Positions 9,130 through 18,352 of a DNA stretch of 64,000 nt are shown here, piece by piece. The stretch is taken from assembly GCA_016794985.1 (NCBI GenBank), contig JAEUIQ010000096.1, forward strand, positions 56,076 through 120,075, written 5' to 3'. The notes beneath the pieces were generated by a model. That model was not told where the DNA came from, did no database searches, and worked only from the letters and a program-made list of their open reading frames with translations. The position numbers and the translations under genes were made by a program. Each line of letters opens with the position of its first letter. The first letter of the stretch is position 1. This DNA comes from Planctomycetaceae bacterium (GTDB lineage: Bacteria; Planctomycetota; Planctomycetia; Pirellulales; Pirellulaceae).

Positions 9130-12100
9130 ATGACGATAAATCCCCAACGTGTTCAGGCGATCTACTTAGCGGCTTTGGAGATATCGGACTTGGCAACACG
9201 CCGTGAATTACTCGATCAGGAGTGTGCCGGCGATGACGCGCTGCGCCGGCGAGTTGACGAGCTGATTAATGCACACGACGACGCCACTCAAGAATTTGGC
9301 GACCAAAATTCGGAAGCGGACTTCGTCGTCGCGGTCACCAAGGATTCGGTTGCGATGACCGGCCACGGGACTGTTTTATCCGATCGCTACAAGCTCATCG
9401 AGGCCATCGGAGAAGGGGGCATGGGCTCGGTCTGGCTGGCGGAGCAGAAAGAGCCGGTCAAACGTAAAGTCGCCATAAAGCTGGTCAAAGCCGGCATGGA
9501 TTCCCAAGCGGTGCTGGCCCGCTTTGAAGCCGAACGCCAAGCGCTGGCCGTTATGGATCACCCGCACATTGCCAAGGTGCTTGATGGTGGGACGACACCG
9601 CAAGGTAGGCCGTACTTTGTGATGGAATTGGTCAAAGGCATTCCACTGACGGACTATTGCGACCAGACGCAGTTGGCGGTTCCAGAGCGACTCGTACTTT
9701 TCAATCAAGTCTGCTCTGCCGTGCAACATGCGCATCAAAAAGGCATTATTCACCGGGACTTGAAGCCGTCGAACATTCTGGTGACCGAATACGACGGGAG
9801 ACCCGTTTGCAAAGTGATCGACTTCGGTTTGGCAAAAGCGATCCAAGGGGCACATACGTTAACTGAGGTATCGATGCACACCGCCTTTGGTGCAGTCGTC
9901 GGTACTCCGTTGTATATGGCTCCAGAGCAATTGGGAGTGAACGGGCTCGATATCGACACCCGAGCCGACTTGTATTCGCTCGGCGTGATCCTTTACGAAT
10001 TGCTGACCGGCTCGACGCCGATTGAAAAGCAGCGTTTGAAACGAGCTGCATTAGACGAGATCATGCGGATCGTGCGCGAAGAAGAGCCCGCGATTCCTAG
10101 CCATCGACTTTCATCCAGTGACACGTTACCAAGTGTCGCCGCACGCCGTCACATTGAACCAGCCAGACTAACAAAAATGGTTCGAGGCGATCTCGACTGG
10201 ATCGTAATGAAAGCGCTCGAAAAGAATCGCAACCGTCGCTACGAAACCGCGAACGGATTGTCGCTCGACATCCAACGTTATCTAGCTGGCGAAGCCGTCC
10301 TTGCCGCACCACCGTCGGGAATCTATCGGCTCCGTAAATTCGTCCGCAAGCACCGTGTCCCCGTCGTTGCTGCAAGTTTGTTGGCTCTCTCGTTGATCGG
10401 CGGTATCATCGGCACGTCGATTGGCTTTTACAACGCACGCATCTCTGCGATCGCCGAACGCGATGCGAAACTCGATGCTCAAAACAAACAAGCCGAGGCC
10501 GAACGGGCTCGGATTGAAGCCGAGCTGGCGCGCAACGAGGCCGAACAGGCGCGCAACGTGGCCGAAGATGCGCGCAACGACGCCATCTCCCAAAAGACGC
10601 GCGCGGAAGCGCGGGAAGGAGAAGCGATCGACGCCGTCCGCCGCTTCGGTGAGTCTGTCTCCAACAATCGCGACCTCAAAAACAATCCTTCCCTTGAATC
10701 TCTTCGCAAGACATTATTGCAAGAACCACTCGCCTTCTTCGAATCGCTCCGCACCCGCCTCCAAGCCGACCCGCATACCACCAAGGAATCTCTCGATCGC
10801 CTCGCCGTGGCCGCCTGTTTCCTTGGGAAACTCACCGACGAGATTGGCGACAAACAAAACGCAATCAAAGCGTACGAGCAATCGCTGGCCATTTACGAAC
10901 GAATGGTGCGCGAGTACCCAACCGTAAACCTGCTCCAAAGAAACCTGGCGGACTGTCACTTCCTCATCGGAAGCCTGTGGCAGAAGACAGGCAAACCGGC
11001 TGAGGCATTCAATGCCTACAAGCAAGCATTGGAAATTCGGCAACGACTAGTCAGTGAACACCCGACAGTGACGGAGTTTCAGCGAGACTTGGCGACCAGC
11101 TATAATCACAACGGTATTCTGCTCGCCGCCACGGGCCAGCCGGCCGAAGCCGTCAGCGCCTATCGCCAAGCTTTGGAGATTCAGAAGCGTTTGGCGAACG
11201 AGCACCCTGCGCAGACCGAATTTCGGCTCGGTTTGGCGAATATACACAACAATCATGCGTTTCTACTCCACTCCATGGGCAAACTTGTTGACGCGCTCAA
11301 AGTCTACGAGCAGGCCCTGGAGATTCGACAGCGATTGGTTCAGGAGAGCCCAGCGGACACGGAGTTGAAGATCACGATGGCGGCGAGTCTCGGCAACATT
11401 GGCATTCTATATGACGAAACGGGCCAGCCGGCCGCCGCACTCACAGCCTTTGAGCAAGCCATGGAAATCCAAAAACAGCTCGTTAGCGAACATCCATCGG
11501 TCACCGACTTTCAGAGAGAATTGGTACGCAGCCATCTCAACTTGGGTCGACACCTTGACCTAACAGGCAAACCGTCTGCCGCACTCGAATCTTTTCAGCA
11601 AGGGTTGGTGATCGGAGATCGTTTAGCGCGCGAAAACCCAACGGTCACTGGATTTCAGAGTCTCTTAGCGACCAGTCACAACAGCATCGGTAATTTGCTC
11701 TATGCACAAAAAGAAATCGAGGGAGCGTTCACCGCTTATACGCAGGCATTGGCAATCCAAAAACGCCTGGCTGACGAAAACCCAACCGCGACCGAGATTC
11801 AGAGCGATTATGCCGGGACGTTGAACAATGTCGCATTGATTGAAATCGCGTCGGAACAGTTCGCCAGCGCGCGTGATCGCTTGCGAGAGGCGGTGGATTT
11901 TCAAAAAAGAGCGTTGGCTACCAATATCAATCATCCGACTTACCGCCAGTTCTTGGACAATCATTATTCGAACATGATCCGCGCCGCCGACGGATTGCAT
12001 GACTTGGAACTGCGGTTGGAAGCAGAACGAGGGTTGGCAGAGTTGAAGTTAAGTGACCCAAGTCGAGCGAAAACGGAGGAGCGGATTGATGCAATTCTTG

Positions 12101-12570
12101 ACGGCGAGAAAGAGAAGAGTTCGCTTGAGTTGATGCAGTTGGGGACTCGTGCAAATGAAACTATGCGATACGGGTTGGCTGTAAAGCTGTGGCGAATGGC
12201 TTTCGAGCGTTATCCTGAGTTGCTCACAGAACCTCAAAAAAAACGCGGCAGCAATGCGGCGCGGGCGGCAATCCTGGCAGCAGAGCGGTTGGGAATCGAT
12301 GACCCTCAACTGACGGATGAAGAGTCCAATGAATTGAGAAACCTAGCACTGAAATGGCTAAATCCGGAGCTCGTTGCTCTGAAGAACGAGATCCAATCAG
12401 GAAGCGAAATTGCCAAAGCCAGATCCTTGGAGGAATTAAAAAAGTGGCTCTCCGATGAAGGCCTGAAGAAAGTTCAAGCCGAGAAACTAGAGTCCCTACC
12501 CGAACCAACCAAAAGCGATTGGAAGTCGTTTTGGGCTGAAGTAGAAATGATAACTTCGCCCTCAAATTAG
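9130..12570 (+). CDS. Membrane-anchored Hanks-type Ser/Thr protein kinase with coiled coil and TPR repeats
   Basis: A 1146-residue kinase. Residues 1-60 are the short helical domain usual before these kinases. The kinase domain (about 87-390) has a glycine loop GEGGMG near 95-100, the VAIK lysine K117, HRD at 208-210 followed by LKPSN, DFG at 231-233, and a MAPEQ segment near 264. One transmembrane helix follows (about 408-430), then a charged coiled coil rich in AERARIEAELARNEAE (435-500), and about eight TPR-like units (580-930) of the form AYxQALEIQKRLxxExP. All catalytic residues are present, so it should be active. The topology puts the kinase in the cytoplasm and the TPR tail outside. 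An AGGAGA ribosome site lies 12 nt upstream of ATG 9130. The broken sigma gene just upstream was probably its partner. Confidence 0.93.
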   Translation: MTINPQRVQAIYLAALEISDLATRRELLDQECAGDDALRRRVDELINAHDDATQEFGDQNSEADFVVAVTKDSVAMTGHGTVLSDRYKLIEAIGEGGMGSVWLAEQKEPVKRKVAIKLVKAGMDSQAVLARFEAERQALAVMDHPHIAKVLDGGTTPQGRPYFVMELVKGIPLTDYCDQTQLAVPERLVLFNQVCSAVQHAHQKGIIHRDLKPSNILVTEYDGRPVCKVIDFGLAKAIQGAHTLTEVSMHTAFGAVVGTPLYMAPEQLGVNGLDIDTRADLYSLGVILYELLTGSTPIEKQRLKRAALDEIMRIVREEEPAIPSHRLSSSDTLPSVAARRHIEPARLTKMVRGDLDWIVMKALEKNRNRRYETANGLSLDIQRYLAGEAVLAAPPSGIYRLRKFVRKHRVPVVAASLLALSLIGGIIGTSIGFYNARISAIAERDAKLDAQNKQAEAERARIEAELARNEAEQARNVAEDARNDAISQKTRAEAREGEAIDAVRRFGESVSNNRDLKNNPSLESLRKTLLQEPLAFFESLRTRLQADPHTTKESLDRLAVAACFLGKLTDEIGDKQNAIKAYEQSLAIYERMVREYPTVNLLQRNLADCHFLIGSLWQKTGKPAEAFNAYKQALEIRQRLVSEHPTVTEFQRDLATSYNHNGILLAATGQPAEAVSAYRQALEIQKRLANEHPAQTEFRLGLANIHNNHAFLLHSMGKLVDALKVYEQALEIRQRLVQESPADTELKITMAASLGNIGILYDETGQPAAALTAFEQAMEIQKQLVSEHPSVTDFQRELVRSHLNLGRHLDLTGKPSAALESFQQGLVIGDRLARENPTVTGFQSLLATSHNSIGNLLYAQKEIEGAFTAYTQALAIQKRLADENPTATEIQSDYAGTLNNVALIEIASEQFASARDRLREAVDFQKRALATNINHPTYRQFLDNHYSNMIRAADGLHDLELRLEAERGLAELKLSDPSRAKTEERIDAILDGEKEKSSLELMQLGTRANETMRYGLAVKLWRMAFERYPELLTEPQKKRGSNAARAAILAAERLGIDDPQLTDEESNELRNLALKWLNPELVALKNEIQSGSEIAKARSLEELKKWLSDEGLKKVQAEKLESLPEPTKSDWKSFWAEVEMITSPSN

Positions 12571-13189
12571 CTGGTAAACTCGCCGCTAAATTAGCCGGTA
12601 ACGCCCTGGCATTACCGAAAAAAAATTCGCGGACGCGTCTACGCTGAAGTCAGCTACTCCGACGCCTGCCGATGGACGCGAACCATCGGTCGACACGCGC
12701 CGCGAGTTCGCTGAGCTAGTTGATCTCATGTCCAAGCAAAAGGGAGCTACTTGGAATGCGACCAAGCTAAACCCGGTGGCGAACAATCGTTCTCCGCTGG
12801 GAGCCGAGAATTGGCGATGGCACACCACGATCCCAGGAAGCGCGGATGGGAGTGCGGGTCCACGCCGTCAAGGATTTTTCTACGCCAATCCGATACCCTT
12901 GGGTCGTCCATTCGGTTCTGTTCTGATTTTAGACCGATGCTAACCGGTGGCCAACGCATACCGGCCAGAATTGTTTCGGCCCCTGCGAGGCTGCCTTCGT
13001 CAGGAAAAATGCTTCACAACGCTGGCGTTTCCCGCCAACGCGTTGCCAGGCCTCGTATAGCTTTTGTCATCCGAGCACTTGTTACTATTGTTTTCAGGTT
13101 GATTTGGGCTCATCGGTGCTCCGCCCGCCATTGCTTCGGTCGCCTCGACCCTTGGCATTCGCAGCTGAGGGCCTTGATATGCGTCGAAA
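12571..13189. other. Gene-poor interval, no supported gene
   Basis: This 619-bp stretch lies between two converging genes. It starts with an imperfect tandem repeat (AAATTAGCTGGTAAACTCGCC, then AAATTAGCCGGTAACGCC) directly after the kinase stop, and an inverted repeat CGGTAA/TTACCG at about 12597-12622. An open frame around 12630-12940 has no recognisable relatives, and the long plus-strand frame that runs on into 13638 is antisense to the secreted-protein gene. Nothing here can be called with confidence. Confidence 0.4.
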
Positions 13190-15643
13190 CTATCGATACT
13201 CAAATTGTACCGTCGCTTTGGTCTCCTGATTGGAAACAGCGCGGATCCAGTTGGCTGAAAAGCCGGCTGGAAATTCGTGCTGCATTGGTTCGCCGCCTGG
13301 AACTTCAAAAGACTGATAGGGAATCCAGACCCCTGTTCCAGTCACATCCACTTCCAGCCGAATGGTCACTGGATGCGTTGACGAATGAGACAGTTTCACG
13401 AGTTTCTTATCGTACCCCGTCATCAAGTATGGATCCGACGGTATATTTGCTTCGACCGAAGTCTCGAACCAGGGGCCACCATCTCCGACGGGTTTTCCCA
13501 ACTTCCACAGATCATCGATGCCACCGAACCACAAACCAGTTTTCGAAATGCTGTCGACAAAAACATGGCCGTCATTTTTTGCGTCGGCTCGAACGCCGCC
13601 TAGGACCAACAGTCCGTTCCAGGTCGAAAAATCGGTGATCTGTTTTTGATGGCTCGAAATCGGTCGCATCAAATTCCACGCGGGCGGTTGTCCGTTGTTC
13701 ACCAGCGGGATTTCGTAGAATGTTCCAAGAATATTCGCAAGCTCTCGCTCAGAAATGACTTCGCGAAGTCCCCTCGGCCAACCATATTCGAACGGCTGGT
13801 TGAAACGCGGGTGTCCTTTCGGCAAACGCAAAGTCTTATCGCCGTGTTTGATGATAGCGGAGGCCGCATCAACGGCGAAAACAGGTTTGACTTCCAACAG
13901 TTTCTTCAAATCTTCATTCGCTTCAGCTCGTTCAAATTCGAATTTGCTTTTCGTGAATTCCGTAAACTGACTTCCTCCTGTGATAACCTGCAAGTTCCGA
14001 TTGTGCTTCGCTGGGAAATGCAAAGTGCTGAAGACGTTTTTTGCTTCAACATCGGCGAGTCCGGCGAAAAGTTCTTTATTTTCTGCGGAAGATCCATCCT
14101 GAAAACGCTTTGTTGTCTGGTGCAGGCAAGCCGTTGCCCGGCAGGGCTGATCGGTCTTCAATCGCAGCCATGTCGCCGCAAAGTCTGCCGAAAAAATGTA
14201 GCTGGTTCCGTGATCCGGATGGACGGTCAGCTTGTGGAAATCGGTCCAGACTCCCGTCCCATGAACGTCGATCTGTATCTGGAAAACAACTGGGCCTTGC
14301 GAGTCCGTGACTTTCAAGTGCAACACGCGTTGATCAAATCCCGCAACCAGAAACGGATCGGAAAGTTCATTGGCTTTGACGTTATCTTCGATCCAAGGTC
14401 CGCCATAAGCAGTTGCCGGTCCCCAATTCTTCAGATCGTCCGGACTGCCAAACCAGAGATTGCTCTGCGGCTGACCGGCCATCGGGTTTTGCTGAATCGA
14501 GGTATCATCGGAGGCGAGCACCAAGCGACCATTCCACTCGCAAAAGTCGGGAATATAACGGAGATGGCTGCCAATGGGTTTGATTCCAGCGGTGTTTGAA
14601 CTGGAAAACGTTTTTGGAAAGTCGAAGAACATTCCGTGCATATCGAGCATCCACCGATCATTGCTGATCGAGCGAATTCGAGGCCACTCGGTATACCAAC
14701 CATGAGAGGCATCGTTGCAAAAGGCTGCTTTGGGAAGCAGATAAGTGTGCCACTGTCCCGCATCGAGCACTTTCAACCGGAGACTGCGGCGATCCCAGCC
14801 AATGGCCCAGAGCAAATCATCAGCATCGCCGCCGCCCGCAATACCGTTCGGCCCCGTGACGTCGGTGTATTGGCGACGCTCTACGATCCTCCATTCGGTT
14901 CCATCCCATTCGGCCAGCACCCCACGCTCATCCGGAGCCTGGGATTTCCCCCCAACCAGCAAATCCTGGTAATCGCCCACAGGAAGCTCACCGTTATTCG
15001 AGATTACCAATCGCCCTTGAGAAGTGTAACCTCCTTTGGCATGCCAACCAGGAACGGGCTTCTTGTACAGCCGCGTCACCTCCAGCGAATAAACATCGGC
15101 TTCCCAGATCGCACCTTCCATGTCGATGTAATACACCTTGTTGGCGGGATCTTTCAGATGTCGGGCAATCGCCGTGACTCGCATCGGCATGACTGACGGC
15201 TGAATCGTGCGCACTTTCCCATGGGGATCAATCAAATGATGACCGATCAGCAGTTGTCGTGATTCCGCGTGAATCATACGACCGGCTGGAGTTCCTCCCA
15301 CACTTTCCGGATGAACCGTCATCGGCTTTGAGAGGTCGGAATCGATCGAGAACAACTTGTGTTCGCTGCCGTTAGGCATGTGGGGCGCGTAATTGACCAT
15401 CCACAGTTTTCCAGCCCACGGAACAACCGCCCCGATACCGCATTCCTCGTGACGCTTTTTTGTGTGAGCACCGTTTTCGCTGTAGACCCCATAAGTCGTC
15501 AAGTGCGGATAGATCCCACTGATGAACAGATCGGTCCGTTCTTGAGTTGTTGCAGGAGCGGCCTTTTCAAGCCCCTGGCCTGAAACCGAGGTTGCAGAAA
15601 GGAAGAACATCAGACAACCAATCGAGGCCGGGGTACGGAGCAT
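13190..15643 (-). CDS. Large secreted protein of unknown function
   Basis: An 817-residue protein with an N-terminal signal peptide (MLRTPASIGCLMFF.., cleavage probably after VSG near residue 22-24). The start at 15643 is preferred over the ATG at 15682 because it gives a normal signal peptide. The body has two related halves: motifs such as NLWFGSPDDLKNWG and GLWFGGIDDLWKLG, GGPWIEDNVKANELSDP and GGPWFETSVEANIPSDP, and GTGVWTDF and GTGVWIPY recur about 330 residues apart. This points to an internal duplication and probably a beta-propeller or beta-sandwich fold. No catalytic motif was recognised. The gene is the last member of the minus-strand run starting with the sigma factor at 18143 and may be co-regulated with it. 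Confidence 0.85.
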   Translation of the reverse strand: MLRTPASIGCLMFFLSATSVSGQGLEKAAPATTQERTDLFISGIYPHLTTYGVYSENGAHTKKRHEECGIGAVVPWAGKLWMVNYAPHMPNGSEHKLFSIDSDLSKPMTVHPESVGGTPAGRMIHAESRQLLIGHHLIDPHGKVRTIQPSVMPMRVTAIARHLKDPANKVYYIDMEGAIWEADVYSLEVTRLYKKPVPGWHAKGGYTSQGRLVISNNGELPVGDYQDLLVGGKSQAPDERGVLAEWDGTEWRIVERRQYTDVTGPNGIAGGGDADDLLWAIGWDRRSLRLKVLDAGQWHTYLLPKAAFCNDASHGWYTEWPRIRSISNDRWMLDMHGMFFDFPKTFSSSNTAGIKPIGSHLRYIPDFCEWNGRLVLASDDTSIQQNPMAGQPQSNLWFGSPDDLKNWGPATAYGGPWIEDNVKANELSDPFLVAGFDQRVLHLKVTDSQGPVVFQIQIDVHGTGVWTDFHKLTVHPDHGTSYIFSADFAATWLRLKTDQPCRATACLHQTTKRFQDGSSAENKELFAGLADVEAKNVFSTLHFPAKHNRNLQVITGGSQFTEFTKSKFEFERAEANEDLKKLLEVKPVFAVDAASAIIKHGDKTLRLPKGHPRFNQPFEYGWPRGLREVISERELANILGTFYEIPLVNNGQPPAWNLMRPISSHQKQITDFSTWNGLLVLGGVRADAKNDGHVFVDSISKTGLWFGGIDDLWKLGKPVGDGGPWFETSVEANIPSDPYLMTGYDKKLVKLSHSSTHPVTIRLEVDVTGTGVWIPYQSFEVPGGEPMQHEFPAGFSANWIRAVSNQETKATVQFEYR

Positions 15644-15795
15644 TGTGATCACGTTTTGGAAGTCTCGCTTGGCATGTTTCATTTTAGGATGTCCAGTTCT
15701 GCAAGTGGCTTTGGGGCAAACGGTCCTGCGGGAATGCCCCTGCTGCTACACCGACGTTATCGTCGGCGCTATCTATTGCAATTTGAGCAAGAATT

Positions 15796-16056
15796 TTAAT
15801 TTGAACGAGATGCGGGCCGCTGAGAGTCCCTCTGCCGCCAAGACTTTGCGTCTCTTGGTTGTCCGTTCGTGATCGTCGCCAATCCCACCTGACAGGCTAG
15901 ACTGATCTGTTTCATGTTGTTCGAGTAAGTCGAACGGCGAGCCGCTTCACGGACTTGCTGTACAAGCGGCAACATGGCGACTAGTACTCCGATGAGAGCG
16001 GTCACTACCAATAACTCTTTCAGCGCAAATCCCAAAGACCTTTTAGACTTTTTCAT
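15796..16056 (-). pseudogene. N-terminal remnant of a DUF1559 pseudopilin-like protein
   Basis: The 86-residue frame reads MKKSKRSLGFALKELLVV, then a hydrophobic helix, PLVQQVREAARRS and SNNMKQISLA. This is the diagnostic start of planctomycete DUF1559 proteins (normally GFTLVELLVVIAIIGxLxALLLPAVQ..REAARRxxCxNNLKQxGLA). The cleavage-site threonine and conserved VE are changed to AL and KE, and the protein stops after 86 residues, whereas the family is about 280-400 residues long with a C-terminal H-X9-DG motif, which is absent. It lies between a FecR gene and the secreted-protein gene of the same operon. It is read as a decayed gene; a short functional pilin-like peptide is less likely. Confidence 0.75.
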
Positions 16057-16098
16057 GTCGGTCCCTGGCGATCAACGGAATTTGATATCGAAGATTTC

Positions 16099-17619
16099 CT
16101 ACTCATTCACATCATTCCGTTCCAACCACAATTCCAATCTGGGGCCAGGCAGCGACGGATGTTCTCGGCTGGCAAAACTATGCACGACCCGATCTTCACT
16201 GTTGCCGCCAGGCGCACTCCAACGATAGCCTGTCAATCGCGAGACGACCAAGTTGACGCTGCCGTCTTCGTCCTCCTGCAGAAATCGGAGGAGCTGAGGT
16301 CCACTGATCTCGACCTCAGAACCTGACTCACCATGCTGGTAAACGGTGAACTGCCCCAGGTCAATGGGAGCCTCGGGGCCAAAAAATTTCCCAGTGGTCT
16401 CAGCCGCACGATGCCCCGGTGCATTGTTCCAGTTGACTCCTTCTTCCGCCCATGGCTTCCAGTAACGATCCCAGACCCCACCGACAGAAAACTTCCACAA
16501 ACAATCAGCAACTCGATTCTCAGGATGCAAATCACTGGCAATTGTGTTGGTGCAAACCGTCATGATAAGGCGCGCCGCCTTGATCTGAGCGCGGGCCTCA
16601 GGCGGAACTTGAAATCGGAGCAGGGCCCTGCGATTGTAATCGCTTAAGCCCACATCCAATTTGACCATCAGCAGTTCGTCCTTCCCGAAATTCTGATTGG
16701 CTTCCGCACCGCCTTTGATGTAGCTGTCGGCCTCCGCCTCAAGCGAAAAGGTCGGCCGATCCAGTTGGAGCGCAGAAGCCTGACCAGCAATCTGAACGGG
16801 ATCACCAATACTGCCGTTCGAAATAGCGACCTGCTTTCCCGCGAGCAGACTTTTCGATTCCGTATCCGAGCTTTTACCGAAGACTTTTACTTCTCCCTTG
16901 AAAACAGAAACGGTCGTCTGGTGCTGCCCCATCGGAACGCGAACCCCAAACTCCGTGCCGATATCCTCCACGATCCCATCAGGAGTCCGAATCCGAAAAC
17001 CAGAACCTGTTGGCGGAACAATGCCTGATACTTCCCCAAAATCGAGGGTCAACATTGCCGCGGAGTCGATTCGAAATCGAGAGGGGCCACCAAAGAGCAA
17101 GCGAACTCCGGATTCGAACTCCACTTCCAACATGCCCGTTGCAAATTCAATCACATCGCCCGCGCGGATTGAGCTGTCATCGCGATCGGCTATTTCCGTG
17201 CTGGCCGCGCGAGTGATCTGGGCAATCCTGGGATCACCCCATTGGTCCGGCCCAGCAGTTGGAGGAGAAAAATAACGAAATGCAAAAGCACCAATCAGCA
17301 GCAGTCCCATGACGCTTCCCAGCGTCCAGATCCAGCCGGTGGTGGGGAAATCCAGGTGAATCGAGGGAAATCGTTTTCGATGTGGGCCACCAAGATGCTC
17401 AAGCTGCTTCAGCCGTTCCAACTCCGCAGCCGACAGTCGTGGCAGGTCGCACGTGAGCGCCTCCGCCAGATCAACGTGCATCCGCAGCGCCGCTTGGAAT
17501 TCGGCTTCCACGGCTGGGTCGCTCAGCAGCTGGTTGAGTTCAGCGGATTGTTCACGACTCAGCTCTCCCTCGAGCCACAGATCGATCAGTATTTTTGCCC
17601 GCGATTTCATTTCATCCAT
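16099..17619 (-). CDS. FecR-like membrane protein with C-terminal DNRLRE-type domain
   Basis: A 506-residue protein. Residues 1-60 form a short helical cytoplasmic region like those of planctomycete FecR/anti-sigma proteins (LWLEGELSREQSAELNQLL). A transmembrane helix spans about 95-116 and a FecR domain about 140-260 (RIRTPDGIVEDIGTEFGVRV, VFKGEVKVF). Residues about 290-500 resemble DNRLRE-type beta domains (ADSYIKGG..NFGKDELLMVK, ALLRFQVP). In this pairing the FecR protein is thought to hold the sigma factor at the membrane and release it on an envelope signal; that is family knowledge, not shown here. It starts 2 bp after the stop codon of the sigma gene, so translation is likely coupled. 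Confidence 0.85.
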   Translation of the reverse strand: MDEMKSRAKILIDLWLEGELSREQSAELNQLLSDPAVEAEFQAALRMHVDLAEALTCDLPRLSAAELERLKQLEHLGGPHRKRFPSIHLDFPTTGWIWTLGSVMGLLLIGAFAFRYFSPPTAGPDQWGDPRIAQITRAASTEIADRDDSSIRAGDVIEFATGMLEVEFESGVRLLFGGPSRFRIDSAAMLTLDFGEVSGIVPPTGSGFRIRTPDGIVEDIGTEFGVRVPMGQHQTTVSVFKGEVKVFGKSSDTESKSLLAGKQVAISNGSIGDPVQIAGQASALQLDRPTFSLEAEADSYIKGGAEANQNFGKDELLMVKLDVGLSDYNRRALLRFQVPPEARAQIKAARLIMTVCTNTIASDLHPENRVADCLWKFSVGGVWDRYWKPWAEEGVNWNNAPGHRAAETTGKFFGPEAPIDLGQFTVYQHGESGSEVEISGPQLLRFLQEDEDGSVNLVVSRLTGYRWSAPGGNSEDRVVHSFASREHPSLPGPRLELWLERNDVNE

Positions 17620-17621
17620 GT

Positions 17622-18143
17622 TCAGTTCCCCAAACTACCTTGTTCCCGTTCCACACACTCTCGCAAGGCACCGCGAATGCGGCGGAGAGATTGAGACAAT
17701 CCATTGACGGTACGACCCAGTTGCTCCGCCACCTTTTCCAACGTCACCCCGCCAATATAACGTAGGCGAATCAATTCTCGATCAACATCAGACAGTTTCT
17801 GGAGGCAGTTCGACAGGGTTTTGGTTCGCCTGGCAAGCTCATCCGGATGCTCATCCAGTATCGAACCGGCTACTTTTTCCAATAGTGATTCATCCAGCAA
17901 CAGTGGGGCTCGGCGATGCATTCGCCGAAACTGCATCACCCGGTACCTGGCGATGGTACGCGCCCAAGAGAGGAAGTTGGTGCCTGATTCGAATTGATCA
18001 AAGTTCAACCAGAGGGCCAGATTGGTTTCCTGTAGGACATCCCGTGCATCCTCGGGCTCCACCAGCAGGGCGCAGAGATAGCGAAACAGTGGCACTTGCA
18101 CCGAATCATAAAGCTCCAGAAATTCGTTGGTCCGCTGGTTCAT
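17622..18143 (-). CDS. ECF RNA polymerase sigma factor, Rhodopirellula/Verrucomicrobium type
   Basis: A 173-residue protein matching the Rhodopirellula/Verrucomicrobium ECF family. Region 2 includes LFRYLCALLVEPEDARDVLQETNLALW (residues about 15-45) and region 2.4 includes FLSWARTIARYRVMQFRR. Region 4 shows LSDVDRELIRLRYIGGVTLEKVAEQLGRTVNGLSQSLRRIR (about 115-160). It is the first gene of the operon that continues with the FecR protein and, after a DUF1559 remnant, the large secreted protein. It probably directs transcription of its own operon in response to the FecR partner, which is inference from operon structure. Confidence 0.92.
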   Translation of the reverse strand: MNQRTNEFLELYDSVQVPLFRYLCALLVEPEDARDVLQETNLALWLNFDQFESGTNFLSWARTIARYRVMQFRRMHRRAPLLLDESLLEKVAGSILDEHPDELARRTKTLSNCLQKLSDVDRELIRLRYIGGVTLEKVAEQLGRTVNGLSQSLRRIRGALRECVEREQGSLGN

Positions 18144-18170
18144 TGGCTTTCGTTCCTAACAATAACGTCG

Positions 18171-18265
18171 AACGCAGATTTCACAGATGAACGCTGATTT
18201 TCACAAGATGACTTGCATCCGCAGCGACAGCCCAGCCCCCCTTTGTCTTTGCGTAAATCTGCGTT
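18171..18265. repeat. Inverted repeat AACGCAGATTT
   Basis: AACGCAGATTT at 18171-18181 is perfectly complementary to AAATCTGCGTT at 18255-18265. The left arm is followed by CACAGATGAACGCTGATTTTC, so a second CGCTGATTT-like segment sits beside it. It lies just upstream of the sigma start at 18143 and downstream of the PEP-CTERM terminator. It is probably a small REP-like element; its position would also allow a role in the sigma leader. Confidence 0.45.
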
Positions 18266-18278
18266 TGACTGCCACCAA

Positions 18279-18306
18279 CAAAAAAGCCTCGCCGAATCGA
18301 CGAGGC
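18279..18306 (-). terminator. Rho-independent terminator of the PEP-CTERM gene
   Basis: Read on the minus strand: GCCTCG, a loop of nine bases, CGAGGC, then TTTTTTG. The 6-bp GC-rich stem and the T-tract are typical of an intrinsic terminator, and it lies 47 bp after the stop codon of the PEP-CTERM gene. Confidence 0.85.
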
Positions 18307-18352
18307 GTAGAACCTAACTAAAACCATGCAACGCTTGTTCTTCACAACGATC

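Noticed and set aside
12751..14599. Two long plus-strand open frames (295 and 317 codons)
   Set aside because: Both are wholly or partly antisense to the secreted-protein gene, have biased compositions and no recognisable domain.
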